Part shown: in pieces, positions 43,194 through 50,392 of the stretch | Numbering within the stretch: the first letter of the stretch is position 1 | Layout: each line of letters begins with the position of its first letter | Origin: UBA7985 sp965661545 | Lineage (GTDB): Bacteria > Pseudomonadota > Alphaproteobacteria > UBA7985 | Length of the DNA stretch: 64,000 nt | NCBI GenBank assembly: GCA_965661545.1 | Contig: CBFIEF010000002.1 | Span: 76,353 to 140,352 of the forward strand | Direction of reading: 5' to 3' | The notes under the pieces: model-generated | Seen by the model: the letters and a program-made list of their open reading frames with translations, nothing else | Databases searched by the model: none | Told to the model about the DNA's origin: nothing | Made by a program: the position numbers and the translations under genes

Positions 43194-44320
43194 CAACCCC
43201 GTTTTCCTTTGATGTTCTGAACACCGACGGCGCCGCGCGGCGTGGACGGATTCATACCGCGCACGGCACGATCGAAACGCCCGCCTTCATGCCCGTGGGA
43301 ACCGCCGCGACGGTCAAAGCAATGATGCCCGAAAGCGTGCGCTCGACAGGCGCAGAGATCATTCTCGGGAACACCTATCACCTGATGATCCGCCCAACCG
43401 CTGAGCGCGTGCACAACTTGGGCGGCTTGCACAAGTTCATGAACTGGCCCGGTCCGATTTTGACGGACTCCGGCGGATTTCAAGTCATGTCGCTGGCAAG
43501 CTTGCGCAAACTGACAGAAGAAGGCGTGACCTTCCGCAGTCACATCGATGGTTCCAAACATCGCCTTACGCCAGAAGTTTCCATGGACATCCAGCGCATG
43601 TTGGATTCGACCATTACGATGGCGCTCGACGAGTGCACCCCTTACCCCATCGACAAGGCCGGCGCGCACAATTCCATGCAGCTCTCCATGCGATGGGCGA
43701 AGCGCTCGCGGGATGCGTGGGTGGATCGGACTGGCTATGGGGTTTACGGCATCGCCCAAGGCTCCGTTTTCGCGGACTTGCGGGAAGAATCGATCAAGGC
43801 TCTGGAACCCATGGGCTTCCACGGCATCGCCATTGGCGGCTTGGCGGTCGGCGAAGGCCAACAGCTGATGTTCGACACACTCGACATCTGTGAGCCCTTC
43901 CTGCCGCCGGCAAAGCCGCGCTATCTGATGGGCGTGGGCAAGCCGCTGGATCTGATCGGCGGCGTTAAGCGCGGGATAGACCAGTTTGACTGTGTGCTGC
44001 CAACGCGCTCGGGCCGGACCGGTCAGGCCTTTACCTGGCGCGGGCCGATTAACATGCGCAACGCCCGGCATCAGGACGATCATCGCCCCATCGACGAGGA
44101 TTGCAGCTGCCCGGCCTGCCGCACCTATTCCCGTGCTTATATCCGACATTTGCACCGCGCAGACGAAATGCTCGGCGCGATGCTGCTGACGTGGCACAAT
44201 ATCCAGCACTATCAGGACTTGATGGCGCGGATGCGCTCGGCGATCGAAGCCGGCGCCTTTGCTGATTTTGAAGCAGGAGTGCTCGCCGATTATGCCCGAG
44301 GCGACATCGACCCCCTCTAG
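43190..44320 (+). CDS. tgt: Queuine tRNA-ribosyltransferase (bacterial TGT)
   Basis: Exchanges guanine-34 for preQ1 in GUN-anticodon tRNAs. The 376 residues show ATVKAMMPESVRSTGAEIILGNTYHLMIRP, GPILTDSGGFQVMSL (Asp nucleophile region), and the zinc Cys set CSCPACRTYSRAYIRHLH. Starts in a 4-base overlap with queA. Its end overlaps the queG start by 29 bases. Confidence 0.97.
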   Translation: MTTPFSFDVLNTDGAARRGRIHTAHGTIETPAFMPVGTAATVKAMMPESVRSTGAEIILGNTYHLMIRPTAERVHNLGGLHKFMNWPGPILTDSGGFQVMSLASLRKLTEEGVTFRSHIDGSKHRLTPEVSMDIQRMLDSTITMALDECTPYPIDKAGAHNSMQLSMRWAKRSRDAWVDRTGYGVYGIAQGSVFADLREESIKALEPMGFHGIAIGGLAVGEGQQLMFDTLDICEPFLPPAKPRYLMGVGKPLDLIGGVKRGIDQFDCVLPTRSGRTGQAFTWRGPINMRNARHQDDHRPIDEDCSCPACRTYSRAYIRHLHRADEMLGAMLLTWHNIQHYQDLMARMRSAIEAGAFADFEAGVLADYARGDIDPL

Positions 44321-45359
44321 CCCAAACACCGCGCTGCGCGATGATATCCGCGCGCAGGCGCTGGCTTTGGGCTTCGACGCCTGCGGGTTTGGCCCAGCCA
44401 GCATCCCCGCGCGCAATCAGCAGCGCTACCAAGCGTTCGTGGCGCAGGGCCAGCACGGGACGATGGACTGGATGGAAAACCGTCTGGAGCAGCGCTCAGA
44501 CCCACAGACCCTGTGGCCTGACGCTCGGTCGGTTGTGGTTGTGGGCTTGAACTATGGTCCCGAAGAAAACCCCTTGGACCGGCTAGACCAGCCTGAGCGC
44601 GCCAACTTCTCCGTCTACGCCGAAAACCGCGACTACCATGACATTCTGAAAAAGCGTCTCAAGCGGCTGGGTCGTTGGATCGCGGAACAGACCCATGGCC
44701 AGTCGCTCAAGGTCTTTGTGGATACAGCACCGGTGCCGGAAAAGGCCTTAGCCGCGCAAACAGCCGTGGGCTGGCAAGGAAAGCACAGCAATCTGGTATC
44801 ACCCACGTTCGGCTCATGGCTGTTTCTGGGCGTGATTTACCTGAGCATCGATCTGCCTGCTGACGGTCCCACAGCCGATCAGTGCGGCAGCTGCACTCGC
44901 TGCATCGATATCTGCCCTACCCAAGCCATTCCTGCGCCCTACACCCTCGATGCTACCCGCTGTCTGGCGTATCTGAGCATCGAGCACCGCGGCGCCATCC
45001 CTGTTGAGTTTCGCAAAGCGATGGGCAATCGGATTTATGGCTGTGACGACTGCTTGGCGGTCTGTCCATGGAACAAGTTTGCCACGGCGACCGCTGAGGC
45101 TGGGTTTAAGCCGCGTGACGTGGTGGACCAAGCGCGTCTGATGGACTTTACATCGTTCGACGACGCCGCCTTCCGCGCCGCCTTTTCCGGCTCGCCGGTC
45201 AAGCGCATGGGCATCGAGCGGTTTTTGCGGAACCTAGCGATTTGTCTGGGAAATTCCGGACAAGAAAAAGCGCGCGAGCCACTTCAGCAACTCGCACGCT
45301 CAGAAAACCCGGTGGTGGCTGAGAGCGCCCGGTGGGCACTCGATCAACTAGAGGCTTGA
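44292..45359 (+). CDS. queG: Epoxyqueuosine reductase QueG
   Basis: Last step of queuosine synthesis: cobalamin- and Fe-S-dependent reduction of epoxyqueuosine. About 355 residues with the [4Fe-4S] ferredoxin cysteines CGSCTRCIDICPTQAI, then CLAYLSIEHRG and the second set CDDCLAVCPWN. HEAT-like C-terminus. ATG 44292 is preferred to an earlier in-frame codon that lies deep in tgt. Cobalamin dependence ties in with cobS/cobT in this window. Seven bases separate it from convergent rpmB. Confidence 0.94.
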   Translation: MPEATSTPSSPNTALRDDIRAQALALGFDACGFGPASIPARNQQRYQAFVAQGQHGTMDWMENRLEQRSDPQTLWPDARSVVVVGLNYGPEENPLDRLDQPERANFSVYAENRDYHDILKKRLKRLGRWIAEQTHGQSLKVFVDTAPVPEKALAAQTAVGWQGKHSNLVSPTFGSWLFLGVIYLSIDLPADGPTADQCGSCTRCIDICPTQAIPAPYTLDATRCLAYLSIEHRGAIPVEFRKAMGNRIYGCDDCLAVCPWNKFATATAEAGFKPRDVVDQARLMDFTSFDDAAFRAAFSGSPVKRMGIERFLRNLAICLGNSGQEKAREPLQQLARSENPVVAESARWALDQLEA

Positions 45360-45366
45360 AACAGCC

Positions 45367-45657
45367 TTAAGCCGCAGCAGCCTGTGCTTTTTCCAGACGC
45401 TTCTTGATATCAAGCGCATCAGGGCCAAGCTTGCGGTTCGGGGTGCCCATCAAGAAGCTGTCCAGACCACCGTTCTTTTCGATGGTGCGGATCGCACGAG
45501 TGGACAGACGAACGCGAACGCCTTCCTGAAGAATCTCAGAATGTAGAGTAGCGTTTTGCAGGTTTGGCAGCCACCGACGGCGACGCTTGTTCATAGCGTG
45601 CGATACGGTGTTACCAGCTTGTGGCTTACGGCCAACAAAATCACAGCGGCGGGACAT
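45367..45657 (-). CDS. rpmB: 50S ribosomal protein L28
   Basis: Ribosomal protein of 96 residues with the L28 pattern MSRRCDFVGRKPQAGNTVSHAMNKRRRR followed by FLPNLQ-like WLPNLQ. ATG 45657 has TAGGAGCGAGG upstream. An alphaproteobacterial L28 size (about 95-100). It stands alone; rpmG is not next to it. Confidence 0.96.
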   Translation of the reverse strand: MSRRCDFVGRKPQAGNTVSHAMNKRRRRWLPNLQNATLHSEILQEGVRVRLSTRAIRTIEKNGGLDSFLMGTPNRKLGPDALDIKKRLEKAQAAAA

Positions 45658-45747
45658 GAGCCTCGCTCCTAAATTAAGTCGTGGTCAAAGAGTTGGGGCT
45701 TTCTACGCAAAGAACTGTGGAAAAGCCAGTGTTAAGCCTTGCGGCAG

Positions 45748-47658
45748 TTACTCATCAGCTTCCTGTTGCGAGTGCCACATGTGCGCATAGACCCCATCAC
45801 GCGCCAAAAGAGCGTGATGAGAGCCATTTTCAACGATTTTCCCCTTATCGAGCACAATAATCTCGTCAGCATCGACGACTGTCGATAGGCGGTGCGCGAT
45901 GATGAGGGTCGTTCGATCCTTGGAAACCGCCGCCAAAGACGCCTGAATCGCCGACTCGGTATCGGTATCGAGCGCCGAGGTTGCTTCGTCGAACAGCAGG
46001 ATGGAGGGATCTTTCAGGATGGTACGCGCAATCGAAACCCGCTGACGCTCCCCGCCCGATAGCTTCAGACCACGCTCACCCACGCGTGTGTCGTAGCCTT
46101 CGGGCAAACCCAGAATGAATTCATGGATCTGCGCCAGTTGCGCGGCGCGTATCACGTCCTCTCGGGTGGCTTCCGGGCGGCCATAGGCGATGTTGTAGGC
46201 AATGGTGTCGTTAAACAGCACGGTGTCCTGCGGAACGATGCCAATGACCTCTCGCAGCGACGATTGGGTCACCGCGCGCAAGTCTTGCCCGTCAATGGCG
46301 ATGCCGCCGTCCCAGACGTCATAGAACCGGAACAGCATGCGTCCGATCGTGGACTTTCCGGAGCCACTTGGGCCGACAATGGCCAGTGTCTTCCCCGGCT
46401 CGACGGTGAAGTCGAGCTTGTGCAGGATCTGCCGGTCATCGTTGTAGCCGAAATCAACCGCATTAAAGGCTAACCGGCCCCCGTCCACCGCTATCGGGAC
46501 CGCACCATCGGCGTCCGGCACTTCGCGCTCAACGTCGAGCAGGTTGAACATGTATTCCATGTCCACCAGCCCCTGCTTGATCTCGCGGTAAGCAAATCCA
46601 AGGAAGTTCAGCGGAAGATAGAGCTGGATGAGGTAGGCTTGGATGGCAACAAAATCGCCAACGGTCATCTCGCCGTTCATCACCTGCGGCACCGCCATGG
46701 ACAGCAGCAGGATCAAACCGCCCGCAATAATCACACCCTGACCCAGGTTCAACAAGGACAGCGAAAGTTGGCTGTTCACGGCCGCAGATTCATACCCCTT
46801 GAGCGCGCGGTCATAGCGCACGGCCTCGTGCCGCTCGTTGGAGAAATATTTAACGGTCTCATAGTTCAGCAGGGAGTCGACAGCCTTTGTCGTGGCTTCA
46901 GAGTCCGATGCGTTCATCATCCGGCGGTATTTGATCCGCCACTCGGTCACAGCGATTGTATAAGCGACGTAGCCAACGACTGTAACAAAGGTAATCACGG
47001 CATAGAGCGCACCAAAATTCACCAGCAAAATCGCGCTCACGATCAAAATCGCAAACGTGGTCGGGACGAGGTTAAAGGTCATCATCCGCAGGACAAATTC
47101 GATGCCTTTGGTGCCGCGTTCAATCGCGCGAGACAGCCCGCCGGTTTGGCGGTCAAGGTGAAAGCGCAAACTCAGTTGGTGCAAATGCCGGAACGTGTCG
47201 AGCGCCACGGTTCGGATGCCGTTCTGACCCACGAAAATAAACAGCGCAGAGCTGAGTTCCTGACTGCCTTGCGACAGCAGGCGCGCCAGTCCGAAGGCTG
47301 TTACCAATCCAATGATCAGGGCGATCGACGCCGTGGGGAACAGACCTTCCCCGCCCACGGCATCAACAACCGTGGCAAACACCAACGGCGTCATAGCCAG
47401 AAATATCTGACCCAGCAGGATGGCTAACACCGTAAAGACGAACAGCATGCGCAAGCGCGGCTTGTCGCTGGGCCACAGGTAGCGCAGCAGGTTCAGGGCG
47501 GTCAGCAGTTGATTACCGTCACGCTCATAAGACGCCTTGGGCGTTTCTGGCGCGGCGCCCGTCGAACCGGGTTTTCCTGTGCTAGAAGCCCGATTCTTAG
47601 AAGCGGCTGGAGACGTACCGGCTTTTGATTGCCCGGGCGTCGCAGTATTGTCGGTCAT
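45748..47658 (-). CDS. Atm1/ABCB7-type ABC exporter (fused membrane and ATPase domains)
   Basis: Half-transporter of the heavy-metal/glutathione group (Atm1/HMT1-like). The N-terminal ~50 residues are low-complexity Ala/Ser/Thr/Pro. The membrane domain (about 75-370) has six segments. The nucleotide-binding domain shows Walker A GPSGSGKST, signature LSGGERQRVSIARTI, Walker B ILLFDEATSALD and the H-loop AHRLSTV. ATG 47658 is chosen, about 636 residues; upstream the same frame is open. A strong Shine-Dalgarno (AAGGAG, 47686-47691) instead points at an out-of-frame ATG. Confidence 0.88.
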   Translation of the reverse strand: MTDNTATPGQSKAGTSPAASKNRASSTGKPGSTGAAPETPKASYERDGNQLLTALNLLRYLWPSDKPRLRMLFVFTVLAILLGQIFLAMTPLVFATVVDAVGGEGLFPTASIALIIGLVTAFGLARLLSQGSQELSSALFIFVGQNGIRTVALDTFRHLHQLSLRFHLDRQTGGLSRAIERGTKGIEFVLRMMTFNLVPTTFAILIVSAILLVNFGALYAVITFVTVVGYVAYTIAVTEWRIKYRRMMNASDSEATTKAVDSLLNYETVKYFSNERHEAVRYDRALKGYESAAVNSQLSLSLLNLGQGVIIAGGLILLLSMAVPQVMNGEMTVGDFVAIQAYLIQLYLPLNFLGFAYREIKQGLVDMEYMFNLLDVEREVPDADGAVPIAVDGGRLAFNAVDFGYNDDRQILHKLDFTVEPGKTLAIVGPSGSGKSTIGRMLFRFYDVWDGGIAIDGQDLRAVTQSSLREVIGIVPQDTVLFNDTIAYNIAYGRPEATREDVIRAAQLAQIHEFILGLPEGYDTRVGERGLKLSGGERQRVSIARTILKDPSILLFDEATSALDTDTESAIQASLAAVSKDRTTLIIAHRLSTVVDADEIIVLDKGKIVENGSHHALLARDGVYAHMWHSQQEADE

Positions 47659-47677
47659 CGGTGCCTGCTTTCTGCAT
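47597..47677 (-). CDS. Possible 26-residue leader ORF overlapping the ABC exporter start
   Basis: ATG 47677 lies 8 bases downstream of AAGGAG (47686-47691), an ideal ribosome-binding site. The frame (starting MQKAGTDDRQY) stops at TAA 47597-47599, having passed over the exporter's ATG 47658 in a different phase. It may couple translation or reveal a frameshift near the exporter N-terminus. Reality is unproven. Confidence 0.3.
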   Translation of the reverse strand: MQKAGTDDRQYCDARAIKSRYVSSRF

Positions 47678-47762
47678 AAATCAATCTCCTTGATGTGCGG
47701 ACTCCGACACACAAGAACAAGAGACGACCCGCTATGCTTTTTCAGTTTTTGACAAATTCAAG

Positions 47763-48746
47763 ATGAACACCGCGACCATCCACGTGATTGGCGCCGGTGC
47801 CTTTGGCTCAGCGCTGGCTTATGCCTGGCTGCAAGGAGGGCGAACCGTGCAGCTTTGGTGTCGAGATACGGCACAGGCCGAAGCGCTAAACCGGCACGCC
47901 ACCAACACCAAGGTTGCTGACTGTCCAAGCTTAACCGGTGTCAAAGCCGGGCCGTTGGACCGCTTCGAGGCAACAGACCCCGCGGACATTGTGGTTTTGG
48001 CCGTCAAAGCGCGCGCACAGGCTGCCGTGTTCCGCGCCCTGAAGTCCAAACTTCACCCCGCCTGTGCCGTGGTCACTGCGTCCAAAGGGTTTGCTGACGA
48101 TGCCGGCACCTTGCTCAGCGAGGCGATCCAGCCCAAAGCTGGCTTGGCGGTTCTAAGCGGTCCTTCGTTTGCTGCTGACTTGTTCACCAACCGCCCCGCC
48201 GCCTTGACCCTCGCAACACCGGGCGACGCAAACGAGGCGTTGGCGGCACTGAGCACCAATCTTCTTCGGCTGTATCACAGCGATGATCCTCGCGGCGTTC
48301 AAGTATGCGGCGCCCTCAAGAACGTGATTGCCATCGCGTGTGGCTGTGCTGACGGTATGGGGTTGGGTGCCAGTGCGCGATCGGCGCTGATGACGCGCGG
48401 TCTGCGTGAAATCGAGCGTGTCATCGGCGCTTATCAAGGCGACGAGCGCACGGCGACGGGATTGGCCGGCATCGGCGACCTCGCGCTCACCTGCCAAGAC
48501 AGTCAATCCCGCAATCACCGTTTTGGCTTCGAGCTGGGTCAAGGCCAACAGGCCAGCGCTCTGCTAGCAAAGGGAACCACGGTCGAAGGCGCACTGGCGG
48601 CCCAAAGCCTCACGACGGCCATTCGCACCCAATCGCTGGATTTGCCCATCTTACGCGCAGTATCCGCCTTGGTTTCGGACCAAATCAGCCCGCAGCAATT
48701 GCTCACAGACTTGTTGGCACGCAGTCAAACAAGCGACGTCGGATAA
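47763..48746 (+). CDS. gpsA: NAD(P)H-dependent glycerol-3-phosphate dehydrogenase
   Basis: Makes sn-glycerol-3-phosphate for phospholipid synthesis. The 327 residues have the NAD-binding GAGAFGSALAYAW, the catalytic Lys in GALKNVIAIACG, the GLAGIGDLALTC motif and family tail QLLTDLLAR. Start ATG 47763, divergent from the ABC gene. Confidence 0.95.
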   Translation: MNTATIHVIGAGAFGSALAYAWLQGGRTVQLWCRDTAQAEALNRHATNTKVADCPSLTGVKAGPLDRFEATDPADIVVLAVKARAQAAVFRALKSKLHPACAVVTASKGFADDAGTLLSEAIQPKAGLAVLSGPSFAADLFTNRPAALTLATPGDANEALAALSTNLLRLYHSDDPRGVQVCGALKNVIAIACGCADGMGLGASARSALMTRGLREIERVIGAYQGDERTATGLAGIGDLALTCQDSQSRNHRFGFELGQGQQASALLAKGTTVEGALAAQSLTTAIRTQSLDLPILRAVSALVSDQISPQQLLTDLLARSQTSDVG

Positions 48747-48919
48747 TATTTTGGTGACGTATAATGTTGAGGTTGCGTTTTTTTATGCGTGCAGAAGACA
48801 CGCATAGGGCGTCTTAGTTCATTACTAAATCTAAAATAGTGATATGCAATTTGGTATCGCGCTTGCGGAGTTGAGATACAAGATTTCTCTCAGTCTGTAT
48901 CACTCCATAGGAAAAGCCG

Positions 48920-49429
48920 ATGTCTCGACTTCTCAAAATTGCTGGCGTCAGCGCTCTGCTTCTTGCTTCCTCCGCAAGCGCGCAGGTACCGGGCCAACAT
49001 CTCGTTTACAGCAAAACGGGCTACGCACCACAAATGGCCATGCACCCGCAGCAAGCGGTTGCTTATTCGGTCGATGGCAACACTCATTACATGCCACAGG
49101 CAAGCGGCCCCGCTCTCTACAACAAAGCCGCGCGCATTCCGATCTATGCGCCGGGTCCAGTGACCTAACACCAGCAGGTTGTGCCGGGTCCGGTTCAATA
49201 CCAGCAGCTGCCGGTCCAGTATCAGCAGCAGATCATTCAAACTGAAAAGCCTGTGGTCTACGAAGCCGCGGTTCTGCCGGTTGTCAAAAGCGCCAACGGC
49301 GCGGTCCAGCAGCAGCAACAGCAGCAGTACGCGACGGCGGCGGCGGCTGCAGCGGGATACCCCGCCCAGCAGCAACTCGCACCGGGCCAGCAGTACTTCC
49401 AGACCCAATCCGGTCAATACATCCAGTAA
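48920..49429 (+). pseudogene. Secreted Gln/Tyr/Pro-rich protein, split by an in-frame TAA
   Basis: One frame runs from ATG 48920 to TAA 49427-49429 but holds TAA at 49166-49168. The first part (82 residues) has a signal peptide (SRLLKIAGVSALLLASSASA) and a block QHLVYSKTGYAPQ. The second (82 residues if from GTG 49181) is rich in Gln, Tyr, Ala and Pro: repeats PVQYQQ, a poly-Gln and a poly-Ala run. Both halves share one reading frame, composition and repeated PGPV wording, so a nonsense mutation in a single gene of about 169 codons is the simplest reading. Readthrough or restart at GTG 49181 is possible. Related to the gene at 49694. Confidence 0.65.
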
Positions 49430-49453
49430 GCGCAACCTGCGTCTTGCTTTGCC

Positions 49454-49555
49454 ATTATTCCGACTCAAGCCGTTGAGAATTTGAATGCGGAACAAGCATT
49501 AAGCGACCCATTTTTCCGCTTTATGCCCGTCACTCAACCGCTGAGTCGGAATAAT
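49454..49555. repeat. 102-base element bounded by a long imperfect inverted repeat
   Basis: Left arm 49454-49477 and right arm 49533-49555 are complementary: 14 bp perfect (ATTATTCCGACTCA against TGAGTCGGAATAAT) and then about 8 of 9 with a one-base gap. An inner AATGC/GCATT hairpin lies at 49484-49500. There is no T-run after it and no clear target-site duplication. It may be a small mobile or RNA-structural element between the two secreted-protein genes. Confidence 0.6.
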
Positions 49556-49693
49556 CCCCCTTATCTGCGCTTCTGCCAGTTTTTATCGCCAATTGGCCCC
49601 GCCGTTACAGCTTCACGTCCTGCATTGCGCGAACTGATATTCAATCAGTCGCGCGATCGAGACAGTTCGTTGGAATAGCAAAAGCAGAATCTC

Positions 49694-50308
49694 ATGCGGT
49701 ACATTCAATATTTGATGATCCCTGCGGCATTTTTGGCCGGGGTCTTGGCGGTAAGCACAGTGCAAGCTCAGACCGCTTACATCCAGCCTTCGTTCACCAC
49801 CAAAACGGGCTATCAGCCTGCGGTAGCGGGGTCCTACACGTCTTATACGGTCAACAGTCAGCCTCACAGTGCCCTCGCCGACGATGCATCCTATTACGTC
49901 AAATCACAGGCGATCGCACCTGCCCACGGCGCGACTTACGCGCCACAGGTGCCTTACGCACCGCCAACCGTGACCACCTCGGCCATACCAGCGGCGATGC
50001 CAACCTCTTTGCACCGATACCCAACCATCGAGTACCCAACAAAGACAGGTCAATCGCCAGATCGAACCTATGTTCAACCCGATGGAACCTTCCTCAATGC
50101 GGATGGTATGCCGGTTTGGTACGTCATGGGTGAACCGCATGTTGTGGTAGTGCAGGACACCTCCGACCTTCCCGGATACGGGATTCCATCGGCAGCACCA
50201 GCAGGGTACAACAGCCAGCCTTTTGACGCAGAGAACTTCCCAGCGGTCTATGCCCCTGTTGGTTCTGCAACGCACTTTCTTGAAGCGGCCTATCCAGACG
50301 GCAACTAG
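49694..50308 (+). CDS. Secreted Tyr/Pro/Ala-rich protein, paralogue-like to the split upstream gene
   Basis: A 204-residue protein with a signal peptide (YLMIPAAFLAGVLAVSTVQA, about 1-25) and no recognised domain. The mature N-terminus (SFTTKTGYQPAVAGSYTSYTVNSQP) resembles YSKTGYAPQMAM...AYSVDG of the gene at 48920, suggesting duplication. The rest is rich in Tyr, Pro, Ser and Ala (APQVPYAPPTV, EYPTKTGQS), likely disordered or wall-associated. Start ATG 49694. A hairpin at 50324-50362 follows. Function unknown. Confidence 0.7.
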   Translation: MRYIQYLMIPAAFLAGVLAVSTVQAQTAYIQPSFTTKTGYQPAVAGSYTSYTVNSQPHSALADDASYYVKSQAIAPAHGATYAPQVPYAPPTVTTSAIPAAMPTSLHRYPTIEYPTKTGQSPDRTYVQPDGTFLNADGMPVWYVMGEPHVVVVQDTSDLPGYGIPSAAPAGYNSQPFDAENFPAVYAPVGSATHFLEAAYPDGN

Positions 50309-50323
50309 GCCCTCCAAACACAC

Positions 50324-50362
50324 AAAAGCCAGTCTGGATCTCACGAACCAAAACTGGCCTTT
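50324..50362. terminator. Probable terminator between convergent genes
   Basis: AAAAGCCAGT (50324-50333) and ACTGGCCTTT (50353-50362) form an imperfect stem with A-rich and T-rich sides, located between the plus gene ending at 50308 and the minus gene ending at 50393. It could serve both strands. Confidence 0.5.
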
Positions 50363-50392
50363 GTCGGTCTTTGAGCAGGGGGTTTGGTGCGG

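Noticed and set aside
43151..44416. 421-codon minus frame opposite tgt
   Set aside because: Antisense shadow of a certain gene (tgt); no recognisable domain and composition follows the coding strand's codon use.
48785..48805. ATGCGTG/CACGCAT hairpin after gpsA
   Set aside because: The T-run precedes it rather than follows; on minus an A-run follows, so not a terminator in either direction.
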